Positions 50,201 through 63,300 of a stretch of 64,000 nucleotides of DNA are shown one piece after another. Every line of letters begins with the position of its first letter. Position 1 is the first letter of the stretch. The position numbers were made by a program, and so were the translations under genes. Under the pieces are notes generated by a model. The model was not told where the DNA came from and searched no databases. It was given only the letters and a program-made list of their open reading frames with translations. This stretch comes from Serilophus lunatus (taxonomy: Eukaryota; Chordata; Aves; Passeriformes; Eurylaimidae). Where the stretch lies: NCBI GenBank assembly GCA_013399895.1, contig VXBA01003437.1, forward strand, positions 863,967-927,966, in the 5' to 3' direction.

Positions 50201-51205
50201 GGCCCTCTGGACCTTGGTGTTATTTATGGAATCTTCTTTCTAGCACTTCTATCTGAGCATGCAGTGTGGAACAAAAGCCTGAGAATACTGTCCTCCACAT
50301 ATTGTTATGCTCCAAATTCAGGCAATAACAGCATTAGTGCTGCATGCACAGCCTTGTTGCTTTTTCTTCGTGGGAATATGCTTGTGCATACTACAATCTA
50401 AATGCCTTGTCACAGTGGCTCCCAGACACGTGCGTTTTTGTACAATCCTTAAATCCCTTGCATAGTACATTTACACTCCTTTAATCTTGTCTGTTTTCTG
50501 CTTGTCTCACTGTTGTTGGTTTAGAATCCTTATAGTTCGTTTTTCTTCCTGTGACTTGGATGTTGTATTCAAATTATATGCAGAATTATACCTATAGAAA
50601 GAAGTAATGCTGTGCATGTGATTCTTCAGAGGCACAAGTATTTGCCCAAGTGGTTACAGCTGCTTAGGGCTGGGGCCACAGACCGTAAGCCTGGGTTGTA
50701 CACATCTTTTTCAAAAAATAACCTTGCTTGTATTGGCAATTTCCAGAATTACAGGGGCTACAAAAAGGCACTTTGGAAAAAGAATGTTGCCAGAATACAT
50801 ACATTTGCTTCTAATCTTGGAAAGTGCCTACAAATCTGAATTTTACTAAAAGACCGCTTTCACGTGCTTAAGAACTATTGTAAGGGTGTCACAGGTTTTA
50901 AAACATAGCAGTTACAATTTTTCTTTGCTGCCAGGGCATGCACAGTTGGACTTAAAGAGTATTAAGGTGACCTGATTTTATAGGCCATATGGAAAATAGT
51001 GCCAATAAAATACTTTAAAACTCTTTGAAATAGCCTAAAATAGAGCAGCATGGTAGATAGTATAAAAAATTATTTCTATTTTATTTGAGATGACCAGTAT
51101 AATTTGTTTCCCACCTCTTTAGGTCTTTTCATCACACCATGCTACCTTGTATTTGTTTCATTCAAAACCCAGCTTGAATGCAGGTACTGGATAGTAAAGA
51201 GGGAT
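47201..51205. other. Non-coding, no gene seen
   Basis: No supported gene. The 47,700-47,900 part continues the ATTA-rich texture. The remainder is unremarkable. Confidence 0.55.
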
Positions 51206-51850
51206 TATGGATGATGAATGGATTGAAAGAAACCCTGCTGAGAAAGACTTGGAGATACTTGTAAATAAAAAATTAAACATGAGCTGGCAACGTGTGCTTG
51301 CAGCCCAGAAAGCCAGTCATATCCTGGTCTGCATAAAAAGCATGGCCATCAGATCGAGGGAGGTGATTCTCCCTCTCAGTTCTGCTCTCAGGAGACCCCA
51401 TCTGGAGTGCTCTGTCCAGCTCTGGGATCTCCAGTGCAGGAAGGAGGTGGACCTGTTGGAGCAAGTCCAGAGGAGACTCACGAAGGTGGTAGGAGGGCTG
51501 GAGTACCTCTCCCAAGACAAGCTGAGAGAATTGGGGCTGTTCAGCCAGGGGAAGGCATCAGGGAGCTGTTACTACACCCTTTTAGTGCAGTAAAAGTATC
51601 TTGTAAGAAGATGTAGAAAGACTTTTTACCAAGGCTTGTAACGACAGGATAAGAGATAACTGAAAGAGGGTAGATTTAGATTTTAGGGGGAAACTCTTTA
51701 TTGAGAGGGTGATGAGGCGTTGGAACAGGTTTCCCAGAAAATCTTGGATGCTCCATCCCTGGAAATATTCAAAGTGAAGTTGCTCAGGGCTTTGAGTAAC
51801 CTAATACACTCTAAAGGTCCCTTTCAACCCAAACCATTCTCTGATTACAC
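51206..51850 (+). mobile_element. CR1 LINE, 5'-truncated, 3' end of ORF2
   Basis: An open frame at 51207-51593 encodes the C-terminal part of CR1 ORF2. It carries the recognisable order Glu-Arg-Asn-Pro-Ala-Glu-Lys-Asp-Leu, then Lys-Leu-Asn-Met-Ser, Ala-Ala-Gln-Lys-Ala, Ser-Arg-Glu-Val-Ile-Leu-Pro-Leu, Arg-Pro-His-Leu-Glu, and Leu-Leu-Glu-Gln-Val-Gln-Arg-Arg. Past about 51,560 the frame is lost. The downstream DNA still follows the family in other frames: an Arg-Phe-Arg-Leu-Asp-like part, a Trp-Asn-Arg-Phe-Pro-like part near 51720, and Ser-Leu-Glu-Ile-Phe-Lys near 51757. It ends in the classic 3' tail GTCCCTTTCAACCCAAACCA and TTCTCTGATTA. The copy lacks its 5' part, including the endonuclease and most of the reverse transcriptase, so it is inactive. 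The 5' boundary is approximate. Confidence 0.93.
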
Positions 51851-54800
51851 CCAGGGCTCCATTGTGTGATTAGTTAAAACTCTGTTGTATTGGGTAAAGG
51901 TGAAATAGAGGCAGCTGCGATGTTAGGACTTCTGTTCTTGGGAGCTGTGCCCTTTTAGTGGAAGGTCTTTTGGAGGCATTGCATCCTAATGAGATACCTG
52001 CCTTTATTGACTGACTCATGGATTGTTCAGTTTAGCTACACAGTGGTTGTGCTTCAGATGGGGTAATGCAAAGGTGACACAGTGCCCTGTTGGAGTAGTG
52101 TAACATGACAGCACAGCCAGCAGTCTGATAGGCATCTCAAATGATTGTGTACTGCAATAGCTGAAGACAGTCCCCCCAGCGAAGGGTAAGCCCTGATGTT
52201 GAGATCATGTATTTTGTGTGAAGAAGGGAACATCTGAAAACAGTTCAACTTGTATTTAATATTGATGGTGAAAGAAAACTATGTCAGTGCCAAACACAAC
52301 CTAAAATCCAACCAATTTTAAAAATAAAGCTGTCATTTACTTATGTGATTTTTCATTCCTGTCTTCAGCAAAAAATATAGGGGAGATGGCAGGTTTTAGC
52401 TGACACGTTGACATCATCTCATAGGCTCTGTTGCAGTGAGAGAAAAGTCAAGCTGACCAGGAATCTCTGAAGTACCCTTTTGCATCAGTAAATGTATGCA
52501 GATGTTCAGATGGGACATTAGAGCTCTTCTGCTAGCAAAGTTCCAGCAGTCAGGTTTGCATCTCACAGTTCAGACACTAAGCTAATTTCCAGTAGAAGTG
52601 GGATACAAGCACGTGGAAGGGACAAGTGAGTAGGCTTTTACGTAGCTGAATTATTTGATCTTAGTCTGCCTCAGTAGATGTGCTCTGCAAGTTTTCTAGT
52701 GGAGTTGTACCATCAGGAGTGTCCTGTATAAGGTTAGAAAAGGATATGTGAGACTGCTAAGGACACATCTGGTTTCATTCTCTTTAACTCAAGTTGTTGT
52801 GTGGATGGTTGAGTCAGCTGGAGAAGATGAATCTAAAGGAGCCACTTAGCTCAGTTAGACTGGTTTTCTCAAGAACATAAAAGCCAGTATATTTAGTGTG
52901 CATGCTATCCTGAAAAGATGGAGATACAAAGGAAACTTTTCCTGCAGATCTTGAAGTCTGGCAATTTAGTCCAATATCATGTATCAGATTAGCAAGCATG
53001 CCTGCTCCTACATTAACTAAAATAAGCAGCTGCAAAAGGTGATAAATTGGATTAAAGTGCAAGAATTTTAAGTGTAACTGATAACCTTATTGGTGCATTT
53101 GCCTTGCACTTGATAACAGAGAAAGCATAATTGCCACTCAAAGTAGGGATTTGCATGGGAAGAGAGGCTGGTGGCTGGTTTGGAATTTTTTAAAGGAATA
53201 CAACAGAAGGAGTCATGCCTGCCAATTGCCTATCTGTTTCTAGTGGATTTCCTAGAAAATCATTGTGCTACATCAAAAGGTGAGCAAAGGGGTGGCTGGG
53301 AAGGATTGTCTACCTGCTAATGCCGGCTTTTTATGACATTTAGCTACAGCAGAAAACGGAGCACAGATCTGAGAGAAAACAGCCTAATGAGAGTATTCAG
53401 AGGTGTTGAAATAAAGATAATATTGTCTCGGTGGTGGCATAAAAGACAACTTTGTGTCTAGAATGGTAATGAGGATGTTTCCACCTTTTAAGCTCCTGTC
53501 AGATTTTGAAGTAAAGAGGGGAAGAAATACAGACAAAAGGGAAGAGTCCATGGTCGCCAGAAGACAGGGTTGGAGGGATCATAAAATGCTGGCAGAGGGA
53601 GCTACCAGAAAACGCTGGAAGTGCACCCATCCTGCACCTTGCCCTATATTGTCAAAAGTAAATAAAAAAATGGTAAATCTTGTTTTACCACCCGCAAACT
53701 GACTGATAGCCCCAAATCAGTGTAGTCTAAATAAATGTCTTAAAGGAACAGGCTACAGAAAGCCTTTTATCAACACCCTCGGCAGACCTTTCCCAGACCT
53801 CCTGCAGTGGATGTCTGAGCAGTATCACGTGCACTGGGGGGTTTGTGCCTGTCTGCAGGCACTGCCACAGGGGATCCCACTGCCTGCTGAGAATTTGGCC
53901 AGCAGTAGAGCGGGTTTTGTCCTCCTCCTATGAGGTCCTGCCCATCTGACTTCTGCTGCCTTGGAGCTCCCACGTGACTTAGCTTCCTTGTAGCCGTCTT
54001 TTGAGCGTGCCTTTCTATGTGATAGGTTTTGTAAAAGCTGTGGTTGGTTCATAGCACACTATTGCTTGGAAGCTGTGTTAAATCTCCTCTTTTGATTAGC
54101 AGAATGAAGCCTGATAGCTTGACCTAGAAATTGAAAGAAAAGAGGCAGAAGGAAAAGGAGAGTTAATGGATTAACTCCACAGAGTAGCTGAGATAAAGGT
54201 TCCACGTGTCATTCTGCTGCTGTTTCAACAAAGAGAGGTTTTTCTTAAAGTGTCTGCTTTAACCCGTGTGAATGGACCTCTACTAACTGGTGACCCAGGA
54301 AAGCAAAAGAACTTTCATCTGTACCAAAGGAGTGCACAGGTCCTTTTTCTTTCCTTTCAAACTCATTTTAAAAATATAGTTCCGTTTTATTTAGTGAGAA
54401 TAATGAAATGCTGAAGATGGAAGGTTAAAAAGACAGAGGTAAACAAGAGAGGGGAAAATGTTTTCTGGTTGGCCTAATGGTTGCACATGGCAGGGGCCAC
54501 GAGGGAAGGTACCTCTGCTGGCAGTGAGAGAAGGAGCAATTCAAAGAAAATGTGCAGTTATCACTGAGATTCTGAAAGTACATGAGGCTTCTGTGTCTTT
54601 TGTGAGAAGTTTGTGTTTGATCCAGCAGTGATCTAATCTCCATATTCTGAAGGATTAAAAAAAAAAATTATCAGTGCTTATTTACTGTCTTGCAGGTGGC
54701 AAAGGTCTACACATTTCCTCTAGACAGGTCTGTTCCCTATTAAGAAGATGCTGATCATTGACATTTAGCATCTGTGTCCAATGGAGAGCACATAGTTCTC

Positions 54801-55461
54801 TGAGGGAACTGAGATTTGAGAAGGAGGCAAGGACCTGAAATTGTTTGTGCTCCACTGAGACATTCATATTTACTGATGTCTGAGAGATGCTTAAAAGGCT
54901 TGCCTGATAAATTATTCTACTGTCTCGCTTGACTCTGGGGCTGCACATTGAAAAGATTACATTTTGCCGTTAAATAAAAAATATAGGGACAAGAACGTGT
55001 CTGTCTCCCTGTCTGCCTGTGTGATGGTTTTGCTGGCACCATTTATCTTGCAAAACTGTATGCTTTTTAGTGACCTAAGAGATAAACTCTGAGTCACATA
55101 GTGTACCCTGCTTCTGGCCCAGCTGTAAAATGATCATTAAAAGAGCTCTGACCTTTCAGTTTCTTTCCTTACTTAGCTTCTGGTGTGAACTAACAACAAT
55201 AAAGTAACAGCCTTGGAGCTGGTAGTTCCCTAAATAATTTTCTTCTATTTATTGAGAAACACTGCCTGCCAGCCAAGAAACTCACAATACAGTTTGTACT
55301 AGATTTTACATACAATTCTGTTTTTCTTAAAAATTCAGCAATTTCTCTCTGTTCATATTTTGACACATTCAGATCAATGTGATAGTTATTTTTAGTTATT
55401 TTTTGTATTTCCAGAATTTTAAAACTGTAATTAGAAATTACAAAAGAATCAAAACTTGGAC
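51851..55461. other. Non-coding, no gene seen
   Basis: No supported gene. A somewhat GC-richer patch at 53,760-54,010 contains two CACGTG E-boxes (near 53827 and 53971), but no gene structure is visible. Confidence 0.55.
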
Positions 55462-55705
55462 TTTTTTTTTTTCATTTGAGAACCCTTTTATTTTACTTGT
55501 ATAATTTTAATCTATTCAAGTCAAAGGGCAGTCTGGGTACCTGCTCTCTCTTTGCATTTAGACAGTATTTGAGGTGCAGGTCTGTCAGAGAACTGAGATG
55601 TGACACCTGAGCTGCTTGGCCTTGCAAGTAATACTGGTTACCTGGACACTCAGGTGGTTTAATTGCCTTGACTCCTTTAGCAAGCAAGAATTTCAGTGAA
55701 GGCAT
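55462..55705 (-). other. Reverse-strand open frame ending in poly(A) signal and A-run (possible retrocopy or terminal exon)
   Basis: On the reverse strand a 70-codon frame (55705 to 55493) ends in TAA. It is followed at once by AATAAA (55492-55487) and, 14 nt later, by an A11 run (55472-55462, T on the + strand). That is the layout of an mRNA 3' end copied with its poly(A) tail. I do not recognise the peptide, and a stop codon abutting the poly(A) signal would be an unusually short 3' UTR. The open frame may therefore be incidental. Retrocopies are rare in birds, so coincidence in AT-rich DNA is a real alternative. Confidence 0.25.
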
Positions 55706-58700
55706 CCAAGATCATCTTGTGCTTACAGTTTTTCTTCTGAATCAGAGAGGAAGTCCTGGAGTGGGTATCCCTTACATTTATCAATGGCCAGTTAACTGAG
55801 AGTTTTTAAATTTCAAGTATCTTTTATTTGGAAAAATCCATATAGGTTAGAGAAGTAAATTATCATCCGCAACAACTGGTCTACACAGCTACACAGATTA
55901 TCTAGTAAGGGATGATTATGGGAGGATTCCAAACAGAAAAAGTGCCGCCTGAAACAGGGAGTAAACAAGTTGTACATTCAAAAATGGTGGTTTTAGCCTG
56001 ACACACATACAGAGATGATCTTCAGTACTGTGGATGATTCTTCATCAGTACATTGGCAGATTTTCCAAATCATGACATAGCTTAAGCTGAGACTTCTAGT
56101 CTTTGTTGTGCCACAATGTGTTGTCCTACACTTGTCAAGCAGAATATAAAACCTCAGAATATTAGAGTACAGGCATGGAGAAATTAAATAATACATTTAT
56201 ACTCTTATCACATGTCCTAACTCCTAGTGTCTGTATTGCATGGTTTGAGATAGAATTATGACAAGAATAAATTCTGCACTTCTTTTGGCTGATGGTGCAT
56301 GCTTCTTGATCCTTAAGTCAGAGTGAAGGCTTGAGGCAAAAAATGTCAGTTCTCTGATACTCATTAAAATATATATACATCTAAAAGAATTGCAGTTAGT
56401 CATTCAAGACCCTCACTTGTAGTCTGTGGACAGGACAAAGTCTTACCATGAAAAGAAAGGAGATTCAGGAATGTAAGGCCCCGGACATGAATGGGAATGA
56501 ATCTTTTTGTAGCCTTTGAACCCAAATTCTGAGGTTGCCATAGTAATGATCTCATATAAAAAATAAGAGTGCTCATAATTTCTGTTCATGATGATCACAC
56601 ATTCAAGCTATTTTTTTTATTTATACTCCAGATGAGATTCTTCTTTCATCAAGTAACTCTGGGAACTTAAGCTTTATAAATAATGCTAATATTGCAAGCT
56701 TTGTGACAAAATCCAAGATATTGGCAATGCTATGCGTAGAAGATTAAGTTGCTTCAGATGATAAACATAATGAATTTTCAAGATGTATGATGACTTTCAA
56801 GTAATCTTTTGTTGTTCTGATTTTTTGAATAAGGTGTATGAAAACCATCTGGGAGCAAACAGCATGTAGAATAGAACAGGAGGGAGTTTTTCATCACTCT
56901 TGTATTTATCATTTAGTGCAGCTTTGAGTTCTGTCAGACTTAAATGGCAAGCTCATTGTTAAGTTCAAAGTGTTCTTTAATCTTTCCCTTATTTTGCTCG
57001 CTCATGAAATAGCACTGTGGTTTTCAGTGCCCAATTCCAGGGTTTCCCAGTAGTACTATCAGGTTGTCCTTCATAGGTGGGAAAATCTATCTTGCTAAAG
57101 GTTTAAGAGACCAGAGGATTGTCTGCCTCAGGAAACGAGACCCTTAAAATACTGTTTAACAGTAGGTCTCTTTGCCATGTGGAGCCTGAACATATGTATC
57201 TGGTAAGGACCTGCATATCAGAGCTGAAGAAAGAAATTTAAATAAAGAAAATAAATACTGAGCTCTACTAAACACTTGCAGAGTGAAAGAAAACAAAACG
57301 AGCCACTTTTTACCGAGGAGTTTTCTTAACTAGGATGATTTCTTAGTTTTTGAAATATCGTGTTTTCACTTACTAACGAAATGGAAAGGGGAACATTTTG
57401 TGAGAGGCTCTTGCATTCATCCCTCTTTCCCCTACAGCTTTTGTGCTAATAAGCTGCACAGATCCCAGAAGCAGTTTTCTGTGTGACTGTGGCAGGTTTG
57501 TTAGTAGATTAAGTGGTCAAGGTGGATTTATAAAGGGATTTAGTATGTTTGAAGCTTGTGAGAGATTTTGAGTTTAAAACTCACTACAGTTGATTATTCC
57601 CAGAAGAGATAAAAGTTTGGAAAAAATGAGGGAAGTTTCCCTTTCTAAACCACCTGACTTAATCCCTCAAAATCTAATATAGATGAAGAAGAAAGGCAGT
57701 GTTGAATTCTTAGTCCTGGAAGTACAGTCTGGTTGTCCAGCTTTGGCAATAATTCAGCAATTCTGTCTAGGTAGTGGGTCTAGACCCCAGAGTCCATGAA
57801 GCCCTATGAAAGTTTGGTGGGATTCCAGTCTAAATTATATTCAGATTGTAAACTAGAAATTAAAATTTCTATTACTAATATACTGAGCTGACCAGCTTAC
57901 TTTATTATATTGTTTAACAGCATGCTACCCTACTGACCAAGTCCATGTCAAACTGGAATGAATGCTCAAAAAAGGCGTTATGTCACCCCCTTCTAAAAGC
58001 CTCTGGATATTCACAATGCCTGTATGTCTTTCATCTGATATTGTTATTTTTCCACAAAGAAATTCACGAGTGTCTAATACCTTCGTTGTTGTACAAAATA
58101 TTCTTGAAATGCTTTTTAAATTTCTTCTCTTTCATGTTGTCTATATTAGAAAAGCGTTTTCTGTGTGGAGACCACAACACTGATACTTGTCTTTTTCATG
58201 GGATCAGTGTAGGTTACTGTTGTTGGAGCTATTTTGCAAATGTGGGTTTTGTGAACTTTGGTTTATTTTTTGTTAATACAGAGTAGCAAAAGACAGCAGT
58301 AGCTTGTCATCAATAGATAATTCTCCTAACTTCTAAGGGCACAGGGAAGATAATACTGAATACAGTCAGTGTGCTGGTCTGATTGATGCTGTACCTTCAG
58401 CAGGTGGTGGTTCAGTTTCCTACTGCCCATCACCATACCTCCTGAAGGCAGGAAAACTCAAATAAATATATGTATTCTGGACTTGCCAACACTGGGACAA
58501 AATGTCATCCTTAGAAAACCAGTGATCAAATACCTGATTTAATTAAATTCTGGGAATGCTTATCAATTCTCATCAAAGGTTATTTATTCTGCCTTTATGT
58601 GAGCAGCCACAATCAGCAACATAAAAGCTTGTTTAAAAAAGGTGATGATAGAAAAGTGAGATTCCCCCACTGATGCATCTGTAGCAGAGTCACATGTACT

Positions 58701-59454
58701 AGGAGGCACAGGGAAGCTGAAGAGATCTTCTCAACCTTTTGAAAGATGCAGCAGAGTTAATTTAGTCTGTTGTTATGTAAGATGTGCCACTCTACGCAAG
58801 CAGATGCAGGTAGAGTCACTGCTGAAAGTAGTAGCTGGTAAAATACTCATCATTTTTTCATGTGTCCATTATATTGCAAATGACCTTAATTTCCCTTATC
58901 TGTGTGACCTGGCCTATATTCCAAGGTTTCAGCTTGTAGAGCCATTTAAGGGCCTTCTGTTTTAGGAGTCCCAGGATATGGAAGAGCTGTTCCAGCCACT
59001 TATCTTTCTGCCATATCAGCAGCTGTTCAGCTCACTCATATCACAGCTCCTTCAGCCCCTTTGTGCTGCTCACCTGTGTGTGGGAGTGCAATGGGGACTG
59101 AGGGGAAAGAGGGCAAGCAAACAGATCCCAGCAGGAAACTGCAGAAGAAGGTGTGGTGCTTTTGATGGAGTAAAACAATACCTTCCACAAAAAGAATCGT
59201 TCAGTTTGGTGGACATTTTATTAGGTGATTGTCAGGTAAAGAGCCTGTGGGACCATACAGGGTTCTCAGGAATACTGTTTGGGTTCTGCGTAAGGTTGGA
59301 CATAGGCTGGTTAGACTGGCTTGCTGGTTTTAGGCTATGTTGATAAGGCCTATGTGTTTTTTTCCTAATCCTGAGGTTCTACAGAAGGTCTTTCATCTCA
59401 TTTATGTATATAGCCTAATTCTACTCGGATTAATTGTAGTTTGAGGAGAGGAGC
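55706..59454. other. Non-coding, no gene seen
   Basis: No supported gene. Two overlapping frames at 57945-58286 on the + strand are rich in Phe, Leu and Cys, as expected from T-rich DNA. The 121-codon frame at 58978-59343 has no recognisable motif. Confidence 0.5.
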
Positions 59455-59510
59455 TGAACCACTACCCTCTGGAGGTCTCATCCAACCTGAACAATTCTCT
59501 GGCTCTGTGG
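59455..59510 (+). mobile_element. CR1 LINE 3' tail fragment
   Basis: The motif order CTCTGGAGGTCTCATCCAAC, then CTGAACAATTCTCTGGCTCTG, is the standard avian CR1 3' terminus (GAGGTCCCTTCCAACC followed by ATTCTATGATTCTG-type octamers) with a few substitutions. The match is not traceable with confidence upstream of about 59455, so the copy is very short or its 5' part has decayed. Confidence 0.8.
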
Positions 59511-60272
59511 TTTCATGCTGCAGCCTGCCAGTTCAGCTCCAGCCTTGCCTCTCTTTGCAGTCAACAACTTTTCCCACAGCATTAACTTCCATGTGCTGTC
59601 TGGGGGCACCAGCTGGAGTGATTTGGAAACACTGTCTATGAACTAAGTCACAAGGTATTCTATTTCTTAAATTAGTTAGTTTTCAAGGGAGTGACCATTT
59701 CCAAAATGGTGTCAATTTGTCTTTCATGCAAAAGTTCTTTTCCTGAGACTTCATAAACTTTATGATGATTATTTCTGGGTTTGGAAGTTACAGTCCTAAT
59801 AGTTCTTCAGGCTAACACCAACTTTGGGCTTTTATAAATTTTGTGGTGCTTTTTGTTTACAAGAAAATTTCTGAAATTCTCAGGCTTCTATGTTGTGATG
59901 GAATATACATGTTCTCAAAAGCATAGATTATAGTGTGGAAAAGCAGCCAATTCCTGAGAGTACTCCTGTTGAAAATAATTTCATACTACTGCATGTAATC
60001 TTGACTCGATTTACATAAGGTCACTGATGTATCAGTAGATCCTGCAGTACTTTGTCACAAATTCAGGAAATTATATAATTTATATGAAATAAAACAGGTT
60101 TTATTTGTTGTTTTGCTGGGTTTGGGACTTTTTCTCATTTGTTTGTTATAAGTGCATCCTACAGACAGCAGAGTTTAGAGTGTTTTCTTATTAAAGACAG
60201 CTATAGTGCTGTCTGTCCTCAGCTTTTCTGTTAAATACACTGACAACTGTGAAACAGATTCCCTGTTTTCAG
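59511..60272. other. Non-coding, no gene seen
   Basis: No supported gene. Only short chance frames occur. Confidence 0.55.
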
Positions 60273-60330
60273 GAGATGAGGCTCAGCTGTGGGCTGTACT
60301 AGAACCATCCTGGTTAGGTCAACCATGTAG
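60273..60330 (+). other. Candidate 58-bp cassette exon (unverified)
   Basis: The segment is preceded by TTCCCTGTTTTCAG, a strong 3' splice-site match, with a branch-point consensus CTGAC about 30 nt upstream. It is followed by TAG then GTATGT, a strong 5' splice-site match. Two of three frames are closed within the segment. The third is open and would add about 19 residues. The length (58 bp) is not a multiple of three, so inclusion would shift the downstream frame. I do not recognise the peptide, and splice-like pairs occur by chance. Confidence 0.2.
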
Positions 60331-63300
60331 GTATGTAATTATGCATGTACAGTTGTGTGTACCTGTGCCTATTTGTAACCAGAATGATTCTCATATGAAG
60401 AAAGATTTGCTGATGAAACTGCTTTCAAAAGGAGCTCAAAGAATTTCTGCTTCTTGCGATAAAGCAATTTCTAAACTTCGCTGGGCATTTAGCTGTGTTT
60501 GACTCTGGTAAGATAATGTCTCCAGTCAACTTTGCCTTTGACAGGAGTAATTTCTGCCCCCAGCCACTTGTTCCCTTGCTCATGTGTTTTGTCAGTGTAA
60601 GCGTTTGTTCATACAGCTTTACGGTAAACCAGACTGGGGAGCTGACAGAGGGGTTTGGTCAGGGCAGCCTAAGAGTGATAAGAAGGGGCTGGGGTAGGGA
60701 GGCAGGACTGCTCTCAGGGTCAGCTTATGGCAGCTTTGCCCATTAGTGATACCGCAACCAGAGGCACTGGGATTTTTCAGAAAGGAAGCATCACTCATTT
60801 CCTGAAACAGACTTTTGCAAACCAGTATAGACTTGATATAATGTGTGTTGGATAAAAAAACTTATCCGAATCTAAGGAACCAGTTTCCTCTTGATAATAC
60901 CCTGGATGGATGAAGTGTGTGTTTGACCTTTTGAATTGTCTTGTGCACATTTGCCTTCAGTGTGCATGTACTTCTGCTTCAACACCAAGAGATTATAAAC
61001 TTAGCTTGCTTCAGGCTCCTTAGTTCTGCTCTGAATCATATCATCCATAGGCATAGTGCAGCTGTAATTCAGTTCTGGGGATGAAGAATATTGAGTCTTT
61101 TGCTCAGGGAGTCTCCACATTCACTAGTCAGCTGCTAGGTGACCATTCTGGGAGGAACTGAGAACCCATGTCCTGGCAATGGCTTGTTATGAGGATAATC
61201 ATTATGTTCAAGAGGATAGACTGTGTATAAGATGACAGAGAGAGACCTCTTTCCTCTTTACTTGTAAAGATGCTGGATTGCAGCTGGGAGTAAGTGATAA
61301 GGAATGTAGCAGAGCTGGAAATGAGCAGTGACCATATTGCCTTCTTTCAAGTGTGTTGTGCCCTCTTGGGACATCAGGGAGCTTTCTGGTTTGTAAAGGC
61401 CAGTAAGTGGATGATTAGTGAGCAGAAAGGAGCTGTAAATCCTTCCAAAAACGTGCTTTGCATTTTTATTAAATAAAAAGTCCCTTTGAATGATGTATGA
61501 TCAAATGTGTATTTCCTATCAACTAAGCTAATTGTACAAGAGCTCACTGTACAGAAAAGCTTCTCTCCTGCATTATGTTCTTTTATCTTAGTCTGCAGTA
61601 GCTAGAAAACAGATCTGTCTTAAACTGGCAGTGACCTTCAGGGCCAATAAATTACATAAATTTTTAAGTAGAAATAAGCATGTTTTTTCATTGTTCTCTG
61701 CCCTTTCTCCACAGCATATCTAGGTACCCTATAATGCTGCCCACCAATACAGCATGGAACACTTGCTTGTTCCATGTTTTTGAAATGAGGGAAACCTTGG
61801 AAAAACAACTTCATTCACTATGAGCTGACAATGCTGTCATGAATGTGGTTACCAAAAATAATGAATATAGCAGAAATAGGGAACAGCCATAGATGACCTC
61901 CAGTGCATTCACAACAACTGTTCATGCTTTCAACTTTGTTTGAGGTAAGGAAATAAAGTGGACTGGAATTCTAGTGCTACCAGGGCAACCTGAAGCAAAA
62001 TCTATGAGTAAGTGGCCCTGACCGACTGGAGGACTATGCTGAGCTGCCCTTACTCTTTTTCACTGTAAATGGTTTTTAAAATCTCTGTTTTCAAGGGAAG
62101 TAACGTAATGAACTAGAGAGCAGTCTGAATCCAGTCTCTTCTTATATGGCTGCTTTAACAAAATGTATATTTTCATTAATCAAATACAAATGCAATTAAT
62201 TGTATTGAATTACTTTAATTAGAATGAAGACAGTACTGTGGAGGAAATACATGGAACTAATGAACCTTATTTTTTTCCAAGCGTCTGGAATTGAGGTAAT
62301 GTTTAGTTTCAGTGCACACAACAAAAGTAATTTGAATTCAATTAATTCTCTGTTTTCTAGACTGTACCTTTAAAATTCTTAACAGCTGATAAAAGAAGTT
62401 CATTTCCTTATCTTTCTTTTACCTTTTTCTGCTTTAGCTGAATTTGAGAAGGTGAGGGTTGTTCCAGTGGCAAGTGATTAGCTTGTTCCTGTGCTTTTTT
62501 TATCATTACTTGCCTGTCATTTTCAATCCTCTTCCCTAATTCTTTTCTATATAGCATCTTGCATGCATTTCTTCTATCATCTGGGCATTCTCTGCCCCTC
62601 CTTTACTTACCAATTTCTTTGCTTTTCTTTTGAATATCCTTATTATGGGCCTGTGCTGCCTGGAGTCATAATTATGCACGTAGCTTAGTTTTCCATGGCT
62701 TAGAGAGACTTGACTAGCACCTTGTTAAATAGTCTGTGACTATTCCTTGCAGATGGACTACATGCTAACTATTAGAAAGGATCTTAATGCCCAACTGGTG
62801 CAGTCACCAATGTCAGCATAACTTCTTGCTTTGCTTTGCACTGACAGTGTAGTTCTGTCTCCTCTCTATGAATTTGCTGACTGGCAGGCACAAAATGTCT
62901 CTGCTGTTTCTCTGATGTTGGGATACAGCAGAGATTCAGTGTGAGATAGGGTTATGTTAGTGCTTGGATTGTTATGTTGGTGCTGTAATTACCTGTGTAA
63001 ATCTGAGCTGCTCTTTAGACTGAATCAGTGCAGTCAAATGTTGTTTTCTGCTGTGCCCAAAAGCTGTGTATCTAGGCCAGCTTTCCCCCTCCCTTTTTCA
63101 ATCCGTGGCACAATAGGTAGGATAGCCTGTTTGTTTTATGTTCTCAAGAAAGACATAGGTGCAGCCAGCTCTGAGACAAGATGTTAGGTCCTACATTGCT
63201 TTCAATCAATCCTGATTTTGTTTCCATTCAGTGTATGCAACATTCACTTAAGTTTTAGTGTACTGAAAAGCAGCAGGGCTGTAAATGTAACACTGTTCTG

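Noticed and set aside
53760..54010. GC-richer patch with two CACGTG motifs, considered as a promoter
   Set aside because: CpG density is only modestly above background and no other core-promoter feature stands out.
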